From: Bacillota bacterium
GTDB taxonomy: Bacteria; Bacillota; Clostridia; Christensenellales; SZUA-584
DNA length: 12,936 nt
Assembly (NCBI GenBank): GCA_023416745.1
Contig: JAEZHF010000004.1
Span: 1 to 12,936, forward strand
Reading direction: 5' to 3'
The notes beneath the pieces are model-generated. The model was given only the letters and a program-made list of their open reading frames with translations, was not told the origin of the DNA and did no database searches. Positions within the stretch are counted from its first letter, which is position 1. Each line of letters starts with the position of its first letter. The position numbers and the translations under genes are program-made. Below, piece after piece: positions 6,305-12,936 of this stretch.

Positions 6305-7711
6305 ATGAAAAGCTACGCATTCCCCTTCGCGGTCGCCGGGGCTTTGTTGATTGCGGCCCTGCTGACCGGCACGAACCTGCTGCTGACGCCCGGTGTGCTG
6401 TGGTTCATATGCCCCGCCGTGGCGCTGGTCGGGTGGCCGATGGGCGTTTGGCTGTGCAGCAAAAAGCGCTACACAGCGTTCTCCGTTGTGACCAGCCTGC
6501 TGCTGATCGTGCTGCTGGCGGCGCTCAACTGGGTCACGTCTCCGCGCACGCTATGGTTCGCCTACGCGGTTCCACTCGTGCTGTTCTGTCCGCTTGGCAT
6601 GCTGCTAAAGGATAAGCTGACAAAGCTGCCGATCGCACTGCTGCTGGGCGCGCTCTCCGCGGGTTACTGTCTGGCGGTCAACCTGCTGCTTTCGCCCGCC
6701 GTGTTTTGGGCGCACCACGCGATATTCGCCGTACTGTGGTGGCCGATGAGCCTGTACTTCGGCGGGAAAGACGATTACAAAAAATTCTCGGTCGCGGGTG
6801 CGCTGCTGACTGTCGCTTATCTGATCGTCACCAATCTGCTCAGCACACCGTATCCGTGGGCGCTGTACGCTTGCTTCCCCGTGATCACGTGGCCGCTGGC
6901 GATGTATCTGGGCAGGCGCATCGGCGCGCTCGTCTTCTCCGTCGCCGGTTCCGCCCTCACGCTGGCTTGGTACGGCGCGCTCAATATCGTGCTGGAGCCC
7001 GGTTCGCCTTGGATCATATTCATCGTGTTCGCGCTGCTGTGGTGGCAGCTATCGGGGTTCTTTCACGGACGGCGCACACCGCATATTTACGCTGTGGTGA
7101 TGAGCGTCATCAGCATCGCCTTCTTTGTCGCAGTCAACATCATCTACTCTCCCGGCGCGGTGTGGGCTTTCTATCCGGCGTTTGCGCTGCTGTGGTGGCC
7201 GATGACGCTGTTGTTCGCGCAGCGGCGGGCATGGCGCGCCTATTCCGTCGCCGCAAGCGTGATGACCATCGTGTTTCTGGCCGCAGTGAACCTGATCACT
7301 TCGCCCGGATTCCTCTGGTGCGCCTTCCCCGCGCTGGCCTTGCTGTGGTGGCCGCTCACCATGCTGTTCAAGGGCAGGCACAACCTCATCGGATATTCAG
7401 TCGTGAGCGCAACGCTTGCTATCGCCACGCTGCTGGCCGTTAACCTAATGACCTCGGCAGCTGACCTGTGGAGCCTGTACCCGGCGCTGTGTATTCTGTG
7501 GTGGCCCGCCGCCGTATTCTTCGCAGAGCGCAAGAGTGCGCTGGGCTTCTCGATGGCAGGAAGCCTGCTGGTGATCGCACTGACCGCCGCTATCAACCTG
7601 ATGACCTCCCCGGCGTTCCTGTGGTTCGTCTTCCCCACCTTCGGTGTGCTGTGGTGGCCGCTCAGCGTGTTCTTCCACGGCGCGCGCCGACGCAGACTGG
7701 CAAAAGCCTGA
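6305..7711 (+). CDS. Polytopic membrane protein built from nine tandem two-helix modules
   Basis: A 468-residue protein that is almost wholly membrane-embedded, about 18 helices. It consists of nine copies of a roughly 51-residue module with pattern FSVAGSLL.IA...AVNL.TSP.FLW..FPA.ALLWWPL...F. A buried Asn recurs at residues 24, 75, 126, 177, 227, 278, 329, 380 and 431 (spacing 51 throughout, once 50). The matching WWP-type Pro recurs at 45, 96, 147, 197, 299, 350, 401 and 452; module 5 has WWQ (Gln248). Loops between modules carry Lys/Arg (KKRY, KDDYKK, GRR, QRR, KGRH, ERK, RRRR), so by the positive-inside rule they face the cytoplasm and the short TSP turns face outside. No transporter signature, ATPase or enzyme motif is seen. 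The module resembles short two-helix (2TM-type) segments of other PadR-linked proteins. It follows the HAAS-like gene after 61 bp; the Shine-Dalgarno is weak. Function unknown. Confidence 0.85.
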   Translation: MKSYAFPFAVAGALLIAALLTGTNLLLTPGVLWFICPAVALVGWPMGVWLCSKKRYTAFSVVTSLLLIVLLAALNWVTSPRTLWFAYAVPLVLFCPLGMLLKDKLTKLPIALLLGALSAGYCLAVNLLLSPAVFWAHHAIFAVLWWPMSLYFGGKDDYKKFSVAGALLTVAYLIVTNLLSTPYPWALYACFPVITWPLAMYLGRRIGALVFSVAGSALTLAWYGALNIVLEPGSPWIIFIVFALLWWQLSGFFHGRRTPHIYAVVMSVISIAFFVAVNIIYSPGAVWAFYPAFALLWWPMTLLFAQRRAWRAYSVAASVMTIVFLAAVNLITSPGFLWCAFPALALLWWPLTMLFKGRHNLIGYSVVSATLAIATLLAVNLMTSAADLWSLYPALCILWWPAAVFFAERKSALGFSMAGSLLVIALTAAINLMTSPAFLWFVFPTFGVLWWPLSVFFHGARRRRLAKA

Positions 7712-7793
7712 TCGCCGTTATCTTTCCCCCATATACAATATAAGCCCCGTTTACACGGATTATAGCACGGACAGGATTAATATCGTAAGCTTA
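7712..7793. other. Short convergent intergenic gap
   Basis: 82 bp between the plus-strand membrane gene and the minus-strand hydrolase remnant. It contains only a 4-bp hairpin, CCGT-ttac-ACGG (7747-7758), without a T run, and an AT-rich stretch. I see no convincing terminator for either side. Confidence 0.5.
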
Positions 7794-8177
7794 TTATTGC
7801 TGGTCAATGGTCAGCAGTGTGCGAAGCAGTACATTCGCTCCTTTGAGGCAGGCCTCTGTCGACGTATACTCAAGCTTACAATGGCTGTGACCACCGACAC
7901 TCGGAATAAATATCATCGTGGTTGGCATCATATCGATCACATATTGGGCATCGTGGCCAGGGCCACTGTACATGCGCATGCTGGAGTATCCCAGTTCCCC
8001 TGCACTCCTCTCCACGATATCCACCAACTCGGAAGCGAACGCGACTGTCTTGCGTGACCATGCTTCCTTCACCTGCACCTGACATTTCTCTACCTCAGAA
8101 GGTATCTTACCGATGATACCCAGCACCTGCCGAATGACCTCCGGGTTTTGGTGCCGTGCGTCCAGCGTAGCCCTGGA
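7794..8177 (-). pseudogene. C-terminal remnant of an M20-type N-carbamoyl amino acid/allantoate amidohydrolase
   Basis: The frame from 8177 to the stop at 7794 encodes about 127 residues matching only the last third of Zn-dependent hydantoinase/carbamoylase-family amidases, normally near 400 residues. It starts inside the family with TLDARHQNPEV, the strand equivalent to the usual lDiR, and continues through MYSGPGHDAQ, the PTTMIFIPS strand and GGHSHCKLEYT, which carries the conserved His. The N-terminal metal-binding part is absent. Upstream in this frame is a TAA (8178-8180), then unrelated sequence. A GTG at 8126 would be the first start, but homology continues above it, so it is not a true start. 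No product with activity is expected. Relatives hydrolyse N-carbamoyl-beta-alanine, N-carbamoyl amino acids or allantoate; the fragment cannot tell which. Confidence 0.8.
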
Positions 8178-8209
8178 TTATTTAGCAGTGCTGCACTACC
8201 TGATACAAA

Positions 8210-9121
8210 TTAACCGTTAAGCTTGTAGACCAGCACCAGACCGGAGCGCTGGAAGACCTGAGCCACTTCTATGAGACCCATGCCACCGGCGTTAGCCGCG
8301 ATCAGGTTGGACACCCAGGTTACGCCAAAGTCCACCTGTCCGGTGTACACAGCCGTGGTCTCACTGATGTCGCCGCCGCCCGGAACGATAGTCACATTGA
8401 GGCCAGCCTCTTCGTAGAATCCCTTATCCTTGGCGACATAGTAGCCCATAAATTGCGCCTGGGGCAGCCATTTGAGCTGGATGGTCACATCCGTCTTCTC
8501 GGGCGTTCCCAGCGTACTCTTGGCTGCTTCAATGTAGGAAGCATCGCGGATAACGTCCAGTGTCAGCGCCTGCAGAGCATCAGCGGCCGTGGCATCTTCC
8601 AGTTGAATGTAGGTCTTAGCGAGATCCAGCGTCTGCTGCAGTGCCGCGTCGTCCAGCTTGCCATAATCCGTTACGGTGCTGCCGGCAGTATCCGTCTCGA
8701 CAAGTTTCTTCACTTCACCGGCCATGTAGGCTTGGTGCTCGGGTGACACAGAGGAGCCGTTGTTGAACACGATCTCAGCAGCTTCTTCCGGGTTAGCACA
8801 AGCATATTCCCATCCCTTGAGCGAAGCGGCGATGAACGCGGCCACGGTGTTCGGATTGGCTTCGGCAAAGGCTTTGGTGCAGAAAAGGTTGTCTTCCAGC
8901 ATTGCAACGCCTTCATCGTTCATATCAATGGTCTTTACTGTGTCGCCGTACGCATAACCGCCGTCGTAGCTGTTCTTCACGAGACCCAGCTCATTGTATG
9001 TCATCGCGGAAGCCAGAAGTATGGAATCGTCATCAAAGCCGTCCATGTCGAACGCCTGGCTAAGGTATGTCGTCGGCTGGCCGTATTTGGTGAGCAGCGC
9101 CTGAATCTCATACTCGTTGCC
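8210..9121 (-). pseudogene. NMT1-type ABC substrate-binding protein body with its halves in reversed order
   Basis: An open frame (first ATG 9046, 278 residues) whose family homology begins earlier, at GNEYEIQALLTKYG, near 9121. Numbered from that ATG, residues 1-171 are the C-terminal half of an NMT1/THI5-like binding protein (FDDDSILLAS, TVAAFIAASLKGWEYA, NPEEAAEIV). From about residue 184 comes the N-terminal half: KTDVTIQLKWLPQAQFMGYY, then GGGDISETTAVYTGQVDFGV, ending at VLVYK with LNG-stop. In intact relatives the TIQLKW segment comes first, just after the signal peptide. The order here is therefore rotated, and about 20-25 residues that should link VLVYK to GNEYEI are missing. A normal binding protein is unlikely. 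The ligand may be a pyrimidine- or sulfonate-like molecule; it is not determinable here. Confidence 0.8.
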
Positions 9122-9384
9122 AAGGCCCCGGTTACAACCTTACCCGCAGCTGCCACTGTGGTCACCACTTCTTCAGCCGTCGCGTCAGCCGAGAAATATG
9201 GACCTTCTTCAGCAGGCGCTTCGGTCGCTTCATCAGCCGGAGCTTCTGTGGGAGCCTCGGTCGAATCCGCCGGGGCTTCTGTCGGTGCGGGCGCAGGCGT
9301 GCCGCAGCCAGCCAGCGTCATCATGATGAGCATGCATACCATTAAGATACCGGTCAGTTTCGGCTCTCTGATCTGCCGCCCCAC
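9122..9384 (-). pseudogene. Lipoprotein signal and linker of the ABC substrate-binding protein, out of frame with the body
   Basis: The frame from GTG 9384 encodes a lipoprotein signal peptide (LTGILMVCMLIMMTLAGC, lipobox Cys27 in this numbering) and a linker rich in APTEAP, typical of clostridial binding lipoproteins. It then reads through GKVV near 9125 into a shifted frame and stops at 9001. The body of the binding protein continues in another frame from about 9121, so the join is a frameshift plus rearrangement. The first eight residues (MGRQIREP) come from sequence antisense to the inverted permease fragment, so GTG 9384 is probably not the native start; the gene likely began with Met just before KLTGIL near 9360. 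No Shine-Dalgarno is seen. Confidence 0.75.
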
Positions 9385-9890
9385 GCCGATAATATATTCG
9401 GCAAAGTATTCGCCTTCCGCATCATCACCGACAACTGGGCATCGATTATACAGAACGTGTGGGCGACTGTGATCGTGGCAGTTTGCGGTCTTGCGGCGGG
9501 CTCGCTGCTGGGATATTTGCTGGGTGTTATCGCGACAGTGTTTCCCAAATGGGGCAGCGGCGGGCTTACCATCGTCGCGGCATTCAATGCGGTGCCCATT
9601 ATCGCCATCGCACCCATTATCAACAACCTGACCAAGGATGTGAGCGACAGCGCCGATGTACGCAGCATGGTCGCCAAAATACTGGTGGTGATGCTGTTGT
9701 GCACCGTCGCGATGAGCGTGAATGCGTACCGCGGCTTCACAGAGCTTAAGCCGTTCTCGGTGGATCTGATGAAGTCGTACGCGGCCAGCAAGACGACGAT
9801 ATTCTTCAAGCTGCGCATGCCCAACTGCGTGCCGTTTATATTCACGGCGCTGCGCGTCAGCGTTCCGGGTTCCGTCATATGCGCGCTGGT
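9361..9890 (+). pseudogene. Inverted internal fragment of ABC transporter permease 2 (SsuC/TauC-like)
   Basis: In a minus-strand operon, this stretch codes for an ABC permease on the plus strand. The frame, open from 9346, reads LPPHADNIFGKVF, then membrane helices (about VWATVIVAVCGLAAGSLLGY, AVPIIAIAPII, ILVVMLLCTVAMSV) and the EAA-type coupling loop (DLMKSYAASKTTIFFKLRMP). Homology stops at SVICAL near 9890, after which the frame reads antisense of permease 1 and ends at 9915. The N-terminal helix is missing at the left junction, the last helix at the right. A GTG at 9457 is the first usual start but lies inside the domain. It is distinct from permease 1, as expected for a transporter with two different membrane subunits. 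Turned around, it would fit between permease 1 and the binding protein. Confidence 0.8.
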
Positions 9891-10669
9891 CTTTTCAATC
9901 ACCGACATCAGGTAGTAGCTCAAGATACCTACGATTGCGCTTAAGAAAACAATCTGCCAGAACACAAATATCGACATCGCATGTTTCAAGGACTGGGACA
10001 GCATGCAACCAAGCCCCCCGCCCCCTTGCAGCGTATCCACCAGTATTGACGCGGTGATCGCCATCGGAGCGGATATCTTCAGACCGGTAAAGAAGTACGG
10101 CATGCTGGACGGTATCAGTAGTTTTTTGTATATCTCGTACCTGCTTGCTGCCAGCGAACGCATCAGTTCCAACTTTTCCCGCTTCACCGACTTGAAGCCG
10201 GCCAGCGTGTTGGTCGCCACCGGATAGAATATCAGTATAGCGGCGATCACAATACGGCTCTTGTGATGTCCTTCGTAACCGCGAGTATGATAGGTGCCAT
10301 GCCGAGTATCGGGATCATCTGGATGATCATCAGATACGGAAACGCAATCTTCTCCACCGGCAGAAACATATTCATCAGCAGCGCCAGCACAAACCCCACC
10401 GCGATACCGATCAGGAATCCAAGACCCGCCCGCATCAGCGTGATACCCGCGTTGGAGAGCACCACCTGCAGCGCCGTCTGTTTGCCATTTACGAGATTGG
10501 GGCTGATGACGGACTCGAATATTTGCCACAGATGCGGCAGCACGTTCTCCGGCGTGCGTTTCGAACCCTCTACGACTGATGCTCCGATCTCCCAGACGAC
10601 AACAAGACCTAATATCCAGACAAGGGTTACGATTCTTTTGGAAGACAGTGCTTTGCGTATCACCTTCAC
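9891..10669 (-). pseudogene. ABC transporter permease 1 (SsuC/TauC-like) with a one-base frameshift
   Basis: Membrane subunit of a nitrate/sulfonate/NMT1-type importer. The first frame (GTG 10669, 140 residues) has the N-terminal helix (IVTLVWILGLVVVWEIG), the LPHLWQIFESV segment and helices to APIILAVTKDIT, then stops at 10247. Homology continues in another frame from SRIVIAAILIFYPV near 10259, through the EAA loop (RSLAASRYEIYKKLLIPSSM) and GGGGLGCML to SYYLMSVIEK at 9891. Loss of one base near 10257-10262 in a KDITKSR context explains the shift. The extreme C-terminus is cut by the inverted permease 2 segment. GTG 10669 lies 3 nt after the ATPase stop with a G-rich Shine-Dalgarno inside that gene, so coupling is likely. 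A sequencing error is possible for the frameshift but not for the lost end. Confidence 0.85.
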
Positions 10670-10672
10670 AGG

Positions 10673-11476
10673 CTAACCCCCCTCGAAGCTGGAGCGTACC
10701 TTTTTAACCAGCTCGTTAAACTCCGGCGAATTTTTAACGGAAAGCGTCCGCGGCCTTGGGAGATCCACATCAACCACAGCGGATACCCGTCCCGGATGCG
10801 GCGACAGCACCACAACACGGTCGGACAGGAACACGTCTTCCGAGATGTTGTGTGTGACGAACACGATGGTCTTGTTGGTTTTGCGCCATATCATCAGCAG
10901 GTCCTCGTGCAGCTTTTCCTTGGTGAATTCGTCCAGCGCGGAGAACGGTTCGTCCATCAGCAGTATCTCCGGCTTGATGGCAAGCGCCCGCGCGATGCCC
11001 ACGCGCTGCTGCATACCGCCGGATAGCTCGTGCGGATACTTTTTACCGAAGTTGTATAGCCCCACCAACTCCAGCATCTCGGTGACGCGTGCGGTGCGGT
11101 GCTTTTTTTGCATGCCCATCAGCTCCATCGGCATGCACACGTTGCGGCGCACCGTCCGCCAATCGTAAAGCACCGGGCTTTGAAACACGATGCCATATTT
11201 CTTCTGCATCCTGATCTCTCGTGGAGTCAGTCCGCGTACGGATATCTCTCCCGCGCTGGGCTGTTGGAGGTCCGCAATGGTGCGCAGGAGCGTTGTTTTG
11301 CCGCATCCCGACGGACCAACCAGCGATATGAATTCGCCCTGCATGATCTCCAGACTGATGTTCTGGAGCGCGTGAACCGGCTCTCCGCCGTTCTTGTCCG
11401 GGAAGTCCACGCAGAGGTTCTCGATTTTGATTTCGGATTCAAGATTTACACTTTCTGCAGTATTGGCGTTGCTCAT
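10673..11476 (-). CDS. ABC transporter ATP-binding protein (nitrate/sulfonate/taurine type)
   Basis: Cytoplasmic ATPase that would power the importer whose permeases and binding protein lie just downstream. 267 residues, normal length. All motifs are present: Walker A GPSGCGKT (54-61), Q-loop VFQSPVLYDWRTV (Gln99), signature LSGGMQQ (151-157), Walker B ILLMDEP (171-177), D-loop SALDE, and switch His209 in FVTHN. The VLYDWRTVRRNV sequence after the Q-loop is typical of SsuB/TauB-like ATPases. ATG at 11476 has AAAGGAGA 7 nt upstream. It is the only transporter gene here that is intact; with both permeases broken it may have no partner unless another set exists elsewhere. Confidence 0.95.
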   Translation of the reverse strand: MSNANTAESVNLESEIKIENLCVDFPDKNGGEPVHALQNISLEIMQGEFISLVGPSGCGKTTLLRTIADLQQPSAGEISVRGLTPREIRMQKKYGIVFQSPVLYDWRTVRRNVCMPMELMGMQKKHRTARVTEMLELVGLYNFGKKYPHELSGGMQQRVGIARALAIKPEILLMDEPFSALDEFTKEKLHEDLLMIWRKTNKTIVFVTHNISEDVFLSDRVVVLSPHPGRVSAVVDVDLPRPRTLSVKNSPEFNELVKKVRSSFEGG

Positions 11477-11567
11477 GTGCTTATCTCCTTTAAAATAATA
11501 ATGGCGTAAAACTAAACTCGTCTTACACCATTGTAATCAGACTTATTCGCCGTTCCCGTATTCTTTG

Positions 11568-12722
11568 CTATCGCAGCAGCCTTTGATAAATCCGCTCCGC
11601 ATCCGCCTGTGTCACCGGCTTTATCGTATAGGCCGGGCTGCCGCTTAATATTGCGTCTCTCGCCATCCTGCCGATATTTTCCGTATGAATATTCCTGTCT
11701 ATGCCGTAGCCTTCCAGCGTGGGGATGTTCAGCCTGGCGCAAAGTGCGCCCAGTGCTTCCAGAAACAATACCGCAGCGGTCTCATCGCAGTCTGCATCTT
11801 CCGCTGCCCCTATCACACGCCCCAGCGCCGCGAATTTGTCCGGGCAACCATCCGCCGCGAACGACAGGCACTCGGTGATCAGAATCGCATTTGAGATGCC
11901 GTGCGGCACATGGAAGAGTGCGCCGATGAGCCGGCTCAGACCGTGCACAAGTGTGACCGACGCATTGTTGATACACACACCCGCTTCATACGACGCGATG
12001 GCCATCTCTTCCCTGGCCTTTAAGTCGCTGCCGTTTTCATACGCCACGGGCAGCCACGCGAAGATGCGTTTCACTGCATCCAGCGCATACGCGTCGGTCA
12101 GCGCATTACCCTTGCGAGAGGTGTATGCCTCCACTGCGTGCGTCAGCGCGTCCATACCGGTGGATGCCGTCACGTTTTTGGGCGCCGCCAGCGTCAACGA
12201 CGGGTCCACCACCGCCAGCGCCGGAATCAGCGCGGCACCCCTGAGCGGGATTTTGATGCCCTGCGCCGTGTCCGTGATCACAGCGAACTTCGTCGCCTCC
12301 GAACCCGTTCCCGCCGTGGTAGGAATCATAACGGTAGGTGGAAAAGCGCCAGTGATCTCCACGCCGACGTAATCCGCCACGCTGCCGGGCAGCACGCTCA
12401 TCGCGGCAATGGCTTTGGCGCTGTCCTGCGAACTGCCTCCGCCGATCGCGATCAGAAAATCGCACCCGGATGCCTTGTATGCCCTGACGCCCTCGCCGAT
12501 CATTTTATCAGTCGGTTCTCCAACAATGTCGTCAAACACCGAGAAGGCAATATCCCATCCAGATAGCAGATCGGTCAGCTTCCTGACAGCGGCCGCTTTC
12601 GTCACATTCTTGCCAGTTACCACAAACGCCTTTTTTCCAAGGCTCTCTATCACTGTCCCGCTGTTCTCCAGCGCTCCTGTTCCCATCACGGTGCGCTCGG
12701 GCAGCCTGAACTCAAATGCCAT
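11568..12722 (-). CDS. Iron-containing alcohol dehydrogenase
   Basis: A 384-residue group III (Fe-type) dehydrogenase, full length, interconverting an aldehyde and an alcohol with NAD(P)H. The N-terminal nucleotide domain has GGGSSQDSAKAIA (94-106), and TTAGTGSEAT (135-144) marks the family. Expected metal ligands are all present: Asp191 and His195 (GMDALTHAVEAYTS), His260 (LVHGLSR) and His274 (VPHGISNA). ATG at 12722 has GGGGAG 7 nt upstream and lies 14 bp after the aminotransferase stop, so the two are probably one operon; 91 bp separate it from the ATPase gene. With a class III aminotransferase upstream, the likely substrate is the semialdehyde the aminotransferase makes, for example malonate semialdehyde reduced to 3-hydroxypropionate. 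That pairing is inference; family members vary widely in substrate. Confidence 0.94.
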   Translation of the reverse strand: MAFEFRLPERTVMGTGALENSGTVIESLGKKAFVVTGKNVTKAAAVRKLTDLLSGWDIAFSVFDDIVGEPTDKMIGEGVRAYKASGCDFLIAIGGGSSQDSAKAIAAMSVLPGSVADYVGVEITGAFPPTVMIPTTAGTGSEATKFAVITDTAQGIKIPLRGAALIPALAVVDPSLTLAAPKNVTASTGMDALTHAVEAYTSRKGNALTDAYALDAVKRIFAWLPVAYENGSDLKAREEMAIASYEAGVCINNASVTLVHGLSRLIGALFHVPHGISNAILITECLSFAADGCPDKFAALGRVIGAAEDADCDETAAVLFLEALGALCARLNIPTLEGYGIDRNIHTENIGRMARDAILSGSPAYTIKPVTQADAERIYQRLLR

Positions 12723-12736
12723 GCTGTCTCTCCCCG

Positions 12737-12936
12737 TCAGATCATTTCCATGTCCACAACCGCCAGCACCTCGTCCAGCTTGGCCAGCTCCTCTTCGATC
12801 TGCGCTTCGGTGATGATCAGCGGCGGCGCAACGATGATCATGTTCTCGTGCGTGTATGTCATAAATTTACGCGCTTTCAGCAGCCCCAGTATCTTGCCCA
12901 TCAGCCCTTGAGGGTCCTTACCGTACGGCACAAGCG
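12737..12936 (-). CDS. Class III (omega-type) PLP aminotransferase, C-terminal part
   Basis: The last 66 or so residues of a protein running off the right edge. The segment YTHENMIIVAPPLIITEAQI followed by EEELAKLDEVLAVVD matches the C-terminal end of class III aminotransferases, where the PPL-I-T segment and a final helix close the small domain. The PLP lysine and other active-site residues lie outside the window. The GTG at 12931 is internal, not the start. Relatives include beta-alanine, GABA, taurine and other omega-amino acid transaminases; the fragment does not say which. It is 14 bp upstream of the Fe-ADH, suggesting that its aldehyde product passes to that enzyme. Confidence 0.82.
   Translation of the reverse strand, partial: LVPYGKDPQGLMGKILGLLKARKFMTYTHENMIIVAPPLIITEAQIEEELAKLDEVLAVVDMEMI

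Noticed and set aside
6706..7443. A 245-codon plus-strand frame inside the nine-repeat gene
   Set aside because: Alternative frame of a repetitive, G+C-rich membrane gene; it reads as Arg/Ala-rich sequence with no domain, and the repeat phase is explained by the main frame.
6305..7711. DNA-level periodicity as a CRISPR or satellite array
   Set aside because: The 153-156 bp period follows the 51-codon protein module and copies differ widely at DNA level; it is a coding repeat, not a CRISPR.
7760..7775. TGCTATAAT on the minus strand at about 7763-7771 as a promoter
   Set aside because: It is a good extended -10, but it lacks a fitting -35 and would only drive antisense RNA into the nine-repeat gene, where no minus-strand gene exists. 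Probably chance.
9354..10529. A 391-codon minus-strand open frame covering both permeases
   Set aside because: It is a chimera: codons before about 10259 are out of frame with permease 1, codons from 10259 to 9891 are true permease 1, and the rest is antisense to the inverted permease 2. It is not one protein.

Overview
This window looks like a chromosomal piece of a moderately G+C-rich Clostridia-type Firmicute. The evidence is AGGAG-like ribosome binding sites, a VanW protein next to an NlpC/P60 wall hydrolase, a PadR/HAAS regulatory pair, and a clostridial-style NMT1-type ABC transporter beside an Fe-alcohol dehydrogenase. I cannot name a species.

Layout. (1) 1-185 holds two hairpins that read as terminators in opposite directions. 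(2) 186-3582, minus strand, is a two-gene cell-envelope operon: a VanW/G5 membrane-anchored protein, then a membrane-anchored NlpC/P60 endopeptidase with four peptidoglycan-binding repeats. (3) 3583-3918 is a divergent promoter region. (4) 3919-5289, plus strand, is asparaginyl-tRNA synthetase (asnS), followed by a strong terminator. (5) 5388-7711, plus strand, is a self-contained unit: a consensus promoter overlapped by a large two-armed dyad, a PadR repressor, a small HAAS-type protein with one two-helix membrane module, and a 468-residue membrane protein made of nine tandem copies of that same module at a nearly exact 51-residue period. This is the most unusual system in the window. (6) 7794-12936, minus strand, is the remains of a catabolic/transport operon. 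In transcription order it has a class III aminotransferase (partial, off the right edge), an iron-containing alcohol dehydrogenase, an ABC ATPase, permease 1 (one-base frameshift), permease 2 (inverted and truncated at both ends), a substrate-binding lipoprotein with its halves in the wrong order, and the C-terminal third of an M20-type amidohydrolase.

How the genes work together. The aminotransferase, Fe-ADH, NMT1-type transporter and M20 N-carbamoyl amidohydrolase would fit uptake and breakdown of a small N-containing compound, for example pyrimidine to beta-alanine to malonate semialdehyde to 3-hydroxypropionate. This is inference only. The ATPase, ADH and aminotransferase are intact, while everything from 7794 to 10669 is broken. 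Re-inverting about 9361-9890 restores a conventional ATPase-permease-permease-SBP-hydrolase order, so the region is either a decayed, rearranged operon or an assembly chimera. The sequence alone cannot decide between them.
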